56,609 bases of DNA from Anaerotignum sp. (lineage in GTDB: Bacteria > Bacillota > Clostridia > Lachnospirales > Anaerotignaceae). The notes beneath the pieces were generated by a model. The model was given only the letters and a program-made list of their open reading frames with translations. It ran no database searches and was not told where the DNA came from. The DNA lies in assembly GCA_017523325.1 (NCBI GenBank), contig JAFWWO010000053.1, positions 1 to 56,609 of the forward strand. Reading direction: 5' to 3'. The position numbers and the translations under genes were made by a program. This document shows, piece by piece, positions 30,443-38,350 of this stretch (position 1 is the first letter of the stretch; every line of letters starts with the position of its first letter).

Positions 30443-31063
30443 ATGAAAGTTGTTTTGATCAACGGCAGTCCCAACGGCCACGGCTGTACTTATACGGCAC
30501 TGAAGGAAGTGGAGAAAACACTGCGGGCCGAGCATATCGAAACAGAGATGATTTATCTGGGGAATAAGTCCATTGCGGGCTGTATCGCCTGCGGGTTCTG
30601 CGTGAAAAACGGCAGATGCGTGCAGGAGGATAAGGTGAATGAAGTGCGGGAGAAGGTGATGGCGGCCGATGGTCTGATTATCGGCTCACCGGTATATTAT
30701 GCCTCTGCCGCAGGGCAGTTGACGGCTTTTTTGGATAGACTGTTTTTTAGTGCCGCCGGGCGTTTTGCCGATAAATTGGGGGCGTCGGTGGTTTCCTGCC
30801 GTCGGGGCGGGGCAACGGCTGCCTTCGACCAACTCAATAAATATTTCACCATCAGCAATATGCCCATTGTTTCCGGCGATTATTGGAACCAAGTCCATGG
30901 CAATACGCCGGAGGAGGTACAGCAGGATTTGGAAGGGATGCAGACCATGCGTACCCTTGCCAAAAATATGGCGTGGCTGTTGAAATGTATAGAAGCCGGT
31001 AAGGCGGCGGGTGTACCCCTGCCCCAACGGGAAGAAAAAATACTGACAAATTTCATTCGATAA
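30443..31063 (+). CDS. NADPH-dependent FMN reductase family flavoprotein
   Basis: A 206-residue flavodoxin-fold oxidoreductase. The N-terminal FMN loop is INGSPNGHGCTYTAL, and IGSPVYYASAAGQLTAFLDR is the second flavin loop. A cysteine cluster CIACGFCVKNGRC near residue 48 has the spacing of iron-sulfur flavoproteins, so it may also bind a [4Fe-4S] cluster. The ATG at 30443 follows GGGAGGAG. It stands alone between two terminators. Electron donor and substrate cannot be told. Confidence 0.88.
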   Translation: MKVVLINGSPNGHGCTYTALKEVEKTLRAEHIETEMIYLGNKSIAGCIACGFCVKNGRCVQEDKVNEVREKVMAADGLIIGSPVYYASAAGQLTAFLDRLFFSAAGRFADKLGASVVSCRRGGATAAFDQLNKYFTISNMPIVSGDYWNQVHGNTPEEVQQDLEGMQTMRTLAKNMAWLLKCIEAGKAAGVPLPQREEKILTNFIR

Positions 31064-31070
31064 CAAAAAG

Positions 31071-31098
31071 AGGATAGGCGGTAGCCTATCCTTTTTTT
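31071..31098. terminator. Bidirectional terminator after the flavoprotein gene
   Basis: AGGATAGGC and GCCTATCCT form a 9-bp stem around GGTA, with T runs in both directions. It ends the flavoprotein gene and the convergent ABC-F gene. Confidence 0.92.
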
Positions 31099-31119
31099 AT
31101 GTGTGTCGGAAGTATGTTT

Positions 31120-33042
31120 TTAGGTGTTCAGTTTCTCCCATTGTGTATAGAGTTCCTGCAATTTTTCCTCCAGTTTGCTTTTTTCCGTAAAAATTTCTTG
31201 GGCCTTTGCATAATCCGTACCGGCGGCGGCCATATCCTCGTCTGCTTGGGCGATGGCGCTTTCCGTTTCTTCGATTTCCTGCTCCAGCTTGGCGATTTTG
31301 TTGGCCAGCTTTCGCTCTGCCGCCTGCTGTTCCTTTTGCTTGAGCCAGTCGTTTTTGGTGTCGCTGATGGGTGCGGTAGGTCTGGGGCTGTTTTTTTGCG
31401 GATTTTCTTTGGCTTTTTCCGCCTCGTTTCTCGCCCGCTCCGCCTTTTTCTCTAAGTAATAGTCGTAATTGCCGTGATACTGTATCATACCCTCCGGCGT
31501 CAGCTCCAGTATTTTTTCCGCTGTTTTATTGATGAAATATCGGTCGTGGGAGATATAGATGACCGTGCCTTCGTAACGGTTCAAGGCGCTTTCCAAAACC
31601 TCCTTGGAGAACATATCCAAATGGTTGGTGGGCTCGTCCAGCATCAGTAAATTTGCCTTGGAAAGCATGATTTTCGCCAGAGAAACCCGCCCCTTTTCCC
31701 CGCCGCTCAATGCGGAAATGGGCTTAAACACATCATCGTTGGTAAACACAAAAGCGGCAAGGACGTTTCGGATTTGTCCGGCGGTCAGCGTAGGGTAGGT
31801 ATCGGCAATCTCGTCGAAAATGGTTTTGGCCTCCTCCAGCTTTTGCTGTTCCTGGTCGTAATAACCCACATGGACGTTGGTGCCGAAGCGAATCAATCCG
31901 CTGTCTTGGGGTACCTCCTTCAACAGCATTTTGAACAATGTGGATTTTCCTACGCCGTTGGGCCCGATGATGGCAACCTTTTCGCTGCGTTTGACATCAA
32001 AAGAGGTGTTGCGGAAGATACACTGTCCGCCGTAGGTTTTAGAAAGCCCCTCGGCATGGAGTACATCATTCCCGCTGGTGATAAGGGGCGTCAGTGTCAG
32101 CCGCATTTGTTCGGGCAGGGTATCGGGGCGGTCTATCCGCTCCATTTTCCCCAAGGCTTTTTCTCTGCTTTCCGCCCGCTTGATGGATTTCTCCCGATTA
32201 AAGGATCGCAGGGTACGAATGACCTCCTCCTGATGGCGGATTTCCTTTTGCTGCATATCGTAAGCTTTTTGCTGTATTTCTCGGCTGATTTCCTTTTGTT
32301 GGCTGTAAAAGGAATAATTGCCCTGATAAACTGTGGATTTTTTATGCTCGATTTCAATGACCTTTGTCACAATACGGTCCAGGAAATAGCGGTCATGGGA
32401 GATAATCAGCACTGCACCGGAATAGGAACGCAAAAAATCCTCCAGCCATTCAATAGAAGCAATATCCAGATGGTTGGTAGGCTCGTCCAAAAGCAGCAAA
32501 TCCGGCTGGGATAATAATAGTTTCCCCAGATACACGCGGGTTTTCTGCCCGCCGGAGAGCTGATTGAGGGGGCGGGAAAAATCGCTTTCCGCAAAGCCCA
32601 GCCCTTTTAGTACGCCCTTCAGGCGGCTTTGGTAGCTGTACCCGTCTTTTTGCTCGAAATCGTGCTGTAAGGCGGCGTATTCCTCCATTTTTTCTGTCAG
32701 TTTTTGTCCGCTTAAGGCGCCCAGTTCGTTTTCCATTTCACGAAGTTTTTGCTCTGTTTCGATAATTTTATCAAATACCGATAGCATTTCTTCATAGATT
32801 GTGCGGTCACTTTCTATTTTTTGGCTCTGGGCAAGATAGCCCACGGACGCTTCTTTTTTCAGATAAAACTCACCGCTGTCGGCACCGGTTTCTCCCGTAA
32901 GGATACGAAACAGGGTTGTCTTTCCGGCGCCGTTTACGCCCACAATAGCGGCTTTTTCCCGTTCTTCCAGGTGGAATGTAATGTTTTCCAAAATGACATC
33001 AATGCCATAAGATTTTTGTAATTGCCTACAAGCAAGTATCAT
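31120..33042 (-). CDS. ABC-F family ATPase (translation factor)
   Basis: A 640-residue ABC-F protein with two ABC domains and no membrane part. The first domain has GVNGAGKTT, LSGGQKTR and LLLDEPTNHLD, the second GPNGVGKST, LSGGEKGR and LMLDEPTNHLD. Between them lies the P-site tRNA interaction motif region rich in Lys/Arg/Glu, and the C-terminal end has a coiled coil (LKQKEQQAAERKLANKIAKL onward). ABC-F proteins act on the ribosome; this one resembles the YdiF housekeeping type more than a resistance type, but resistance cannot be excluded. The ATG at 33042 follows CGGAGGG. Confidence 0.9.
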   Translation of the reverse strand: MILACRQLQKSYGIDVILENITFHLEEREKAAIVGVNGAGKTTLFRILTGETGADSGEFYLKKEASVGYLAQSQKIESDRTIYEEMLSVFDKIIETEQKLREMENELGALSGQKLTEKMEEYAALQHDFEQKDGYSYQSRLKGVLKGLGFAESDFSRPLNQLSGGQKTRVYLGKLLLSQPDLLLLDEPTNHLDIASIEWLEDFLRSYSGAVLIISHDRYFLDRIVTKVIEIEHKKSTVYQGNYSFYSQQKEISREIQQKAYDMQQKEIRHQEEVIRTLRSFNREKSIKRAESREKALGKMERIDRPDTLPEQMRLTLTPLITSGNDVLHAEGLSKTYGGQCIFRNTSFDVKRSEKVAIIGPNGVGKSTLFKMLLKEVPQDSGLIRFGTNVHVGYYDQEQQKLEEAKTIFDEIADTYPTLTAGQIRNVLAAFVFTNDDVFKPISALSGGEKGRVSLAKIMLSKANLLMLDEPTNHLDMFSKEVLESALNRYEGTVIYISHDRYFINKTAEKILELTPEGMIQYHGNYDYYLEKKAERARNEAEKAKENPQKNSPRPTAPISDTKNDWLKQKEQQAAERKLANKIAKLEQEIEETESAIAQADEDMAAAGTDYAKAQEIFTEKSKLEEKLQELYTQWEKLNT

Positions 33043-33111
33043 TGTTTCACCCTCCGTTTGGCTTGCATTGTCTGTGTTCATCATACCAGAAAATGCGGGA
33101 GAATAAAAGAG

Positions 33112-33127
33112 TTATTGTTGACAATAA
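33112..33127 (+). promoter_or_regulatory. Inverted repeat overlapping the rex -35 box
   Basis: TTATTG and CAATAA are exact complements around TTGA, which begins the TTGACA -35 box. The half-sites differ from the usual Rex site TTGTGAA, so it is only a possible operator. Confidence 0.4.
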
Positions 33128-33147
33128 AATAACAGGCGTGCTATACT
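33118..33147 (+). promoter_or_regulatory. Promoter of rex
   Basis: TTGACA (33118-33123) and TATACT (33142-33147) are spaced by 18 bases. The start codon of rex follows about 34 bases after the -10 box. Confidence 0.8.
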
Positions 33148-33182
33148 ATCCATATATGAGTAGGAGAGGATCTGGATAGTAT
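33143..33182. repeat. Ten-base inverted repeat spanning the rex leader
   Basis: ATACTATCCA (33143-33152) and TGGATAGTAT (33173-33182) are exact complements 20 bases apart. The left arm overlaps the -10 box, the right arm ends in the rex start codon and the ribosome site lies between. Because the left arm is mostly upstream of the start site, this is a DNA-level site rather than an RNA hairpin. Confidence 0.6.
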
Positions 33183-33894
33183 GGATAATGAAAAAAAGAT
33201 TTCCCCGGCAGTCATCAGTAGATTACCTAGATATTATCGTTATTTGGGCGACTTGCTGGAAAGTGATATCACTCGCATCTCCTCGAAAGAGCTCAGCGTA
33301 AAAATGAATATCACCGCATCCCAGATTCGTCAGGATCTGAATAATTTTGGCGGTTTTGGTCAGCAAGGCTATGGGTATAACGTAGAATACCTACATAACG
33401 AAATCAAGAAAATATTAGGTCTGGACAGATTGTATAATATGATTGTTGTGGGCGGCGGCAATATCGGTCAGGCGTTGGTGAACTATACGAATTTTGAAAA
33501 ACGCGGCTTTGTCATTAAGGCCGTGTTCGATATCAACCCTCGTCTGATTGGCATGACCATTCGCGGGGTAGAGGTGTACGATATTGACCAGATGGAGGAT
33601 TATGTCAAAAATAATCCTGTGGATGTGGCGATTTTGACATTGCCCCGTACCCAAGCCGTAAAGGTGGCTCATGATTTGGCAAAATGGGGCGTAAAGGGTA
33701 TGTGGAACTTCAGCCATGTGGATTTGCAGGTGCCGGAAGATGTTCTGGTGGAAAATGTGCACCTGACGGATAGCTTGATGACGTTGCTGTATAAAATCAA
33801 CGAAATGTATTACAGCGAGGATAGCGATATGCACCTGTTGAAGGAAGGCTTGCCTGTAAAGCCCCTGCAAGAGATGGAGGACGAAACAGAATAA
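33181..33894 (+). CDS. rex: Redox-sensing transcriptional repressor Rex
   Basis: A 237-residue Rex. The N-terminal winged helix holds VISRLPRYYRYLGDLLESDI and MNITASQIRQDLNNFGGFGQ, and the C-terminal Rossmann part has VVGGGNIGQALVNYTNF. Rex senses the NADH/NAD+ ratio and represses fermentation and respiration genes when NAD+ is high. It lies 138 bases from the divergent ABC-F gene. It ends the unit with its own terminator, so its targets are elsewhere. Confidence 0.96.
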   Translation: MDNEKKISPAVISRLPRYYRYLGDLLESDITRISSKELSVKMNITASQIRQDLNNFGGFGQQGYGYNVEYLHNEIKKILGLDRLYNMIVVGGGNIGQALVNYTNFEKRGFVIKAVFDINPRLIGMTIRGVEVYDIDQMEDYVKNNPVDVAILTLPRTQAVKVAHDLAKWGVKGMWNFSHVDLQVPEDVLVENVHLTDSLMTLLYKINEMYYSEDSDMHLLKEGLPVKPLQEMEDETE

Positions 33895-33926
33895 TCCCCT
33901 TTTGCGGGTTTTCTGTTATCAAAGAG

Positions 33927-33959
33927 GGAGAACTCCTGCGGCGGAGTTTTCCTTTTTTT
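33927..33959 (+). terminator. Terminator after rex
   Basis: GGAGAACTCC and GGAGTTTTCC form a stem with one G-T pair and are followed by seven T. Confidence 0.87.
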
Positions 33960-33981
33960 ATTGTTTTTTTTGGAGGGAGCT

Positions 33982-34572
33982 ATGTTCAATTTATTTGCTT
34001 TTGTTTCCTATGTTTTTGTTTCCTGTATGACGCCGGGCCCCAATAATTTGATGTGTATGGCAAACGGCACGAAATATGGCTTCAAAAAAAGCCTGAAGTT
34101 TTGCTTCGGCGTTGCCACGGGCTTTGTTTTGGTACTGCTTTGTGCCATTGGCTGTAATGTGTTTTTGTACCGTTATATTCCCAATATCCTGCGGGTGATG
34201 ACGCCTTTGGGCGCGTTGTATATCCTGTGGCTGGCATGGGTGATTTGGCGAGACAAACCGAAGGAAAAGAAAGGGAAAGGCATGCGGTTGGATACGACCG
34301 CCTTTCATGCAGGGGTCATTTTGCAGTTTGTCAATCCCAAGGGTCTGCTCTATGGCATGACGCTGATTACCAATTTTGTGTTTCCGTATCGCCGTTCGGT
34401 GGGGGTATTTGCTGCCGTGCTGGCGTTTAATTGGCTGGTGGTGTTGTTTTCCAATATTTGCTGGCTGCTGTTCGGCTCCGTGTTCCAGCGGTTCTTTGAG
34501 CGGTATAAAAAGCCGCTGAATGCTGTGATGGCATTGTTGTTGGTGTATTGTGCCGTTTCTCTGTTTATTTGA
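33982..34572 (+). CDS. LysE/RhtB family amino acid exporter
   Basis: A 196-residue membrane protein with about five to six hydrophobic segments. The LysE/RhtB signature FVSCMTPGPNNLMCMANGTK lies near the N terminus and AFHAGVILQFVNPKGLLYGM in the middle. The family exports amino acids such as lysine, threonine or homoserine; which one is unclear. The ATG at 33982 follows TTGGAGGGAG, whereas the longer frame at 33961 lacks a site. It is a single-gene unit. Confidence 0.9.
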   Translation: MFNLFAFVSYVFVSCMTPGPNNLMCMANGTKYGFKKSLKFCFGVATGFVLVLLCAIGCNVFLYRYIPNILRVMTPLGALYILWLAWVIWRDKPKEKKGKGMRLDTTAFHAGVILQFVNPKGLLYGMTLITNFVFPYRRSVGVFAAVLAFNWLVVLFSNICWLLFGSVFQRFFERYKKPLNAVMALLLVYCAVSLFI

Positions 34573-34610
34573 TAAAGGACGTTGTATCATTTTCGATTAT
34601 GAACAAAAGC

Positions 34611-34641
34611 AAAGAGAGCTCTTTTGCAGAGCTCTCTTTTT
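34611..34641. terminator. Bidirectional terminator between lysE-type and liv genes
   Basis: AAAGAGAGCTC and GAGCTCTCTTT form an 11-bp perfect stem around seven bases, with T runs on both sides. Confidence 0.9.
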
Positions 34642-34657
34642 GCGATATTTTTTCGTT

Positions 34658-35371
34658 TTATTTCGTCTTACCCAGATACGCCTCTTTGATTTCCTCATTG
34701 GCAAGGAGCTCTGCCCCGGTGCCCTCCATGGTAATCTTACCCGTTTCAATGACATAGGCCTTATGGGCGATTTTCAGCGCCATATTGGCGTTCTGTTCAA
34801 TGAGCAAAACGGTAATGCCCTCTCCGTTGATGGTTTGAATGATATTGAAAATATCCTTTACCACCAGCGGCGCAAGCCCCAAGGACGGTTCGTCCATCAT
34901 AATCAGCTTGGGCTTGCTCATTAAGGCACGGCCAACGGCAAGCATCTGCTGTTCCCCGCCGGAAAGGGTGCCTGCCATCTGCCATTCCCGCTCCAAAAGA
35001 CGGGGAAACAGGGAAAATACATAATCCAAATCGCTTTTTAGGTTATCCTTCCGCAGGTAGGCTCCGATTTTCAGATTTTCCAAAACGGTCAGGTTCGGGA
35101 ATACCCGCCTGCCCTCCGGCACCAATGTAATGCCTTGGGAAACGATGAAATCAGGCGTTTTGCCTACCAACTCCTGCCCTTTGAATTGGATAGATGCCTC
35201 TTTGGGCTTCACCAAACCGGCGATGGATTTTAGTGTTGTGGATTTACCGGCGCCATTGGCACCGATAAGGGTTACAATTTCCCCCTCCGGCACTGTCATA
35301 TCAATGCCTTTTACAGCCTCGATACCGCCGTAGGAAACCACCAGATTTTTGATTTCAAGAATATTAGTCAT
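34658..35371 (-). CDS. livF: Branched-chain amino acid ABC transporter ATPase LivF
   Basis: A 237-residue ABC ATPase of the LivF type. Walker A is GANGAGKST, the signature is LSGGEQQM and Walker B is LIMMDEPSLGLAP. The ATG at 35371 overlaps the LivG stop region by eight bases, so livF is translationally linked to livG. LivF and LivG together power import of leucine, isoleucine and valine, or a related amino acid. It is last in the livJHMGF operon. Confidence 0.95.
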   Translation of the reverse strand: MTNILEIKNLVVSYGGIEAVKGIDMTVPEGEIVTLIGANGAGKSTTLKSIAGLVKPKEASIQFKGQELVGKTPDFIVSQGITLVPEGRRVFPNLTVLENLKIGAYLRKDNLKSDLDYVFSLFPRLLEREWQMAGTLSGGEQQMLAVGRALMSKPKLIMMDEPSLGLAPLVVKDIFNIIQTINGEGITVLLIEQNANMALKIAHKAYVIETGKITMEGTGAELLANEEIKEAYLGKTK

Positions 35372-36206
35372 CTTCAGCCACCCCCAAATATGCGTCAATT
35401 ACCTTTTGGTTATTCTGTATTTCATTGGGTGTGCCGCTGGCAATCAGTTTGCCGAAGTCAATGACGTAAATACGGTCGGAAATATCCATAACCAGATTCA
35501 TGTGATGTTCAATCATGAACACCGTCAGATGGAACTGATCCCGCACCCGCTTGATAAAGGCGGTCAATTCGTCGGTTTCCTGTGGGTTCAGACCCGCCGC
35601 CGGTTCGTCCAGCAAAAGCAAGGACGGGTCTGTCGCTAAGGCTCTGGCAATCTCCAGATGCCGCTGTTTGCCGTAGGGCAGGGAACTGGCGATTTCATTT
35701 CGCACATCATATAAATCCAAAATCCGCAGCAGTTCCAGTGCATCTTCTTTCATCTGCTTTTCTTCTTTCCAACTCAGAAGAAAGGTATCGGTGAAAATAT
35801 TCGCTTTCATTCTCATGTGCTTGGCAATCAATACATTTTCCAACACCGTCAGTTCCTTGAACAGACGAATATTCTGGAAAGTACGGGCGATACCCAGCTT
35901 TGTAATTTTATCGGGGGTAGGCTCCAGTGTTTTTTTGTATTTGCCCTTGTTTTCCCCGGCGTAAAGCTTATCCATCTTCCCCTTGGGGTGGTTGCAGATA
36001 ATCTGCTTGCCGTGGAAATCCACTGCGCCGTTGGTAGGGGCATATACCCCGGTGATGACATTAAAGGCGGTGGTTTTGCCGGCGCCGTTGGGTCCGATGA
36101 GGGATACGATTTCCCCTTCATGCACCTCCAGGGAGAGGTTGTTTACGGCAACCACGCCGCCAAACTGCATGGTCACGTCCTGTACGGAAAGTACGGTATT
36201 ACTCAT
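35364..36206 (-). CDS. livG: Branched-chain amino acid ABC transporter ATPase LivG
   Basis: A 280-residue ATPase. It has Walker A GPNGAGKTT and Walker B LLLLDEPAAGLNP. The signature differs from the usual LSGGQ: the segment before Walker B reads SLPYGKQRHLEIARAL, the SYGxQR-like form common in LivG. A long insert (residues about 65-95) follows the Walker A region. The ATG at 36206 follows AGGAGGTG and avoids a longer frame that starts at GTG. It overlaps livM and livF by eight bases each. Confidence 0.94.
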   Translation of the reverse strand: MSNTVLSVQDVTMQFGGVVAVNNLSLEVHEGEIVSLIGPNGAGKTTAFNVITGVYAPTNGAVDFHGKQIICNHPKGKMDKLYAGENKGKYKKTLEPTPDKITKLGIARTFQNIRLFKELTVLENVLIAKHMRMKANIFTDTFLLSWKEEKQMKEDALELLRILDLYDVRNEIASSLPYGKQRHLEIARALATDPSLLLLDEPAAGLNPQETDELTAFIKRVRDQFHLTVFMIEHHMNLVMDISDRIYVIDFGKLIASGTPNEIQNNQKVIDAYLGVAEDD

Positions 36207-37296
36207 TGCCCTCACCTCCTGCCGATGCGGCGGGGTCTTTTTTATCCAGCCGGTTTAATATAAAATTCCAGTTAAATTCCTTCATGCCCATAATACCCTT
36301 GCGGAAGAACAGCACCACAATCATCAGAATAATGGAAAATACCACCATACGGAAGCCGGTTTTCAAAAGGGGTACATGGAAGGAGCCGATATATGTACTC
36401 TGGTCCAAAAAGCGCAGCCACCATTCCCTTGCGGCGATGACCAAAAAGGCGGAGATAATACTGCCGGTCATGGAGCCCATACCGCCGATGACCACAATCA
36501 GAAGGATATTGTAGGTCAGGGTGATATTGAATGTAGTGGAGGTAATGGCGCCCAAAAACATACCCATCAACGCCCCGCCGATGCCGGCGAAAAAGGAGCT
36601 GATGATAAAGGACATCTGTTTATGCTTTGCCAGATTGATGCCCATGGCTTCTGCGGCGATTTCGTCCTCACGGATTGCCTTAAAGGCTCTGCCGTAGGAG
36701 GAACGCAGTAAAAGGGCGATGATTAAAATACAAATCCCCGAAATGAGAAAAGGGAAATAGAAATTGGGGAATTTGGGTATCATTTTCAGCCCCAGGGAGC
36801 CGTTGGTCACACGGTTCATAGGCGTACTGCCCACGATGATACGCACGATTTCCGCAAAGCCCAGTGTAGCAATGGCGAAATAATCGCTTTTCAGCCGCAG
36901 TACCGGTGCGCCGATGAGTGCCGCCAGCACAGCGGCCACCAGCCCGGCTGCCAAAAGTCCTGCCAAAATAGGCAGATGGATATTTTTCAGCCAATCCGCC
37001 ACGCCGTACAGATAATACACACCGGGGCGGCTGGACACAGGTATGGTAAATATGGCGAAGGTATAAGCGCCTACTGCCATAAAGCCTGCCTGCCCCAGAG
37101 AGAACAGACCGGTAAAGCCGTTCAAAAGGTTCATGGAAACGGCCACCAGTGCATAAATCGCACCCAGCTGTAACACGGTACGCAGCATAAAGGTAGGGGG
37201 CGTAAAACGGTTGACGCAGAACAGCACAATGGCGATGCCGATGAGAGCAATCACGGAAAAAAGTATGGATAATTGCGATTTCTTTTTCTCTGTCAT
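36199..37296 (-). CDS. livM: Branched-chain amino acid ABC transporter permease LivM
   Basis: A 365-residue permease with about eight to nine membrane helices. The typical segments are MNLLNGFTGLFSLGQAGFMA and GRAFKAIREDEIAAEAMGIN, the latter being the ATPase-contact loop. With LivH it forms the membrane channel. The ATG at 37296 follows AGGTGG; the frame could also start at a GTG nine bases earlier. It is coupled with livG by an eight-base overlap. Confidence 0.95.
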   Translation of the reverse strand: MTEKKKSQLSILFSVIALIGIAIVLFCVNRFTPPTFMLRTVLQLGAIYALVAVSMNLLNGFTGLFSLGQAGFMAVGAYTFAIFTIPVSSRPGVYYLYGVADWLKNIHLPILAGLLAAGLVAAVLAALIGAPVLRLKSDYFAIATLGFAEIVRIIVGSTPMNRVTNGSLGLKMIPKFPNFYFPFLISGICILIIALLLRSSYGRAFKAIREDEIAAEAMGINLAKHKQMSFIISSFFAGIGGALMGMFLGAITSTTFNITLTYNILLIVVIGGMGSMTGSIISAFLVIAAREWWLRFLDQSTYIGSFHVPLLKTGFRMVVFSIILMIVVLFFRKGIMGMKEFNWNFILNRLDKKDPAASAGGEGNE

Positions 37297-37305
37297 GTTT
37301 ACCAC

Positions 37306-38193
37306 CTACACTTTTTCTGTTATCTTTTCGCCGAACAGCCCCGTAGGCTTGAACAGCAGTACGACGATGAGCAAAATAAACGTAAATACATCGCTGAATT
37401 CCGAATAGCCGGCGGCCTTAATGAATGTTTCGGAAAGGCCGATTAAAAAGCCACCTAAAACCGCACCGGGGATAGAGCCGATGCCGCCGAAAACAGCGGC
37501 GATGAAGCATTTCAAACCGGGCAGAGAGCCTGCCAGCGGGTAAACGGAGGGGCGGGGCGTGAAATATAAAATAGAGCCTACCGCCGCCAAAAAACAGCCG
37601 ATAACGAATGTAAAACTGATGACACGGTTGATTTTAATGCCCATCAGCTGAGAGGTTTCAAAATCCTTGGAAACGGCCCGCATAGCCATGCCCATTTTGG
37701 TGTGGTTGATGAGCTGAATCAATATAAATACGAAAGCCAGTGTCAGAATAGGCGTAATGAAAGTGACCACGGAGGTGGAAAGAGTGCCGATTCTGATGGT
37801 TTTTGTCAAAAACGCAATGGTAGGGTAGCCCTTGGGCAGTGCGGAAAACAGGTATGTCGCCAGATTCTGCAGCAGATAGGAAACGCCGATGGCAGAAATC
37901 ATAATGGACATACGCGGGGCGCTGCGCAGGGGTTTATAGGCGACTTTCTCAATGACAACGCCCAGCACCACCGTAGCCGTCAGCACCAGAATGATGGAAA
38001 CGTACCAAGGCAGGGCAAAATCCACCATAGCGAAAATCATGAAATAGGCCGCCATCATGAAAATATCACCGTGGGCGAAGTTGATGAGCCGAAGAATGCC
38101 GTAAACCATGGTATATCCAATGGCGATAAGGGCATAAATGCCGCCGATGGAGATACCCGTCAGGCAATATTGTAAAAATGCAGTTGATGTCAT
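37306..38193 (-). CDS. livH: Branched-chain amino acid ABC transporter permease LivH
   Basis: A 295-residue permease with about eight membrane helices. IAIGYTMVYGILRLINFAHG near residue 30 is the LivH signature and AMRAVSKDFETSQLMGIKIN is the ATPase-contact loop. The ATG at 38193 follows AGGAGGTA. It is followed by livM after nine bases and preceded by livJ with a 157-base gap that holds a terminator, so its expression depends on read-through. Confidence 0.95.
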   Translation of the reverse strand: MTSTAFLQYCLTGISIGGIYALIAIGYTMVYGILRLINFAHGDIFMMAAYFMIFAMVDFALPWYVSIILVLTATVVLGVVIEKVAYKPLRSAPRMSIMISAIGVSYLLQNLATYLFSALPKGYPTIAFLTKTIRIGTLSTSVVTFITPILTLAFVFILIQLINHTKMGMAMRAVSKDFETSQLMGIKINRVISFTFVIGCFLAAVGSILYFTPRPSVYPLAGSLPGLKCFIAAVFGGIGSIPGAVLGGFLIGLSETFIKAAGYSEFSDVFTFILLIVVLLFKPTGLFGEKITEKV

Positions 38194-38231
38194 GAATATA
38201 CCTCCTGACATGGAATGATGACCGGCTTAGG

Positions 38232-38266
38232 AAGGTTCAAAAAGGGAATCTCCCTTTGCAAACCTT
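38232..38266 (-). other. Hairpin between livJ and livH
   Basis: AAGGTT with AACCTT and AAAGGGA with TCCCTTT form a two-step stem around ATC. No T run follows in the minus direction, so it may stabilise or process the mRNA rather than stop it. Confidence 0.55.
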
Positions 38267-38285
38267 CACAAGCCGATGGAATATA

Positions 38286-38314
38286 GAAAAACGGTGGGAG
38301 GGTTTCTCCCACCG
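38286..38314 (-). terminator. Attenuating terminator after livJ
   Basis: On the minus strand CGGTGGGA and TCCCACCG pair and are followed by TTTTTC. It lies 37 bases after the livJ stop. Partial stop here would give more binding protein than permease, a common arrangement. Confidence 0.8.
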
Positions 38315-38350
38315 CGGATGTTTCGTGATGATGCTTATGCAAAAAGAGGA

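Noticed and set aside
31774..32514. 246-codon plus-strand frame
   Set aside because: It lies opposite the ABC-F gene, whose Walker and signature motifs are clear.
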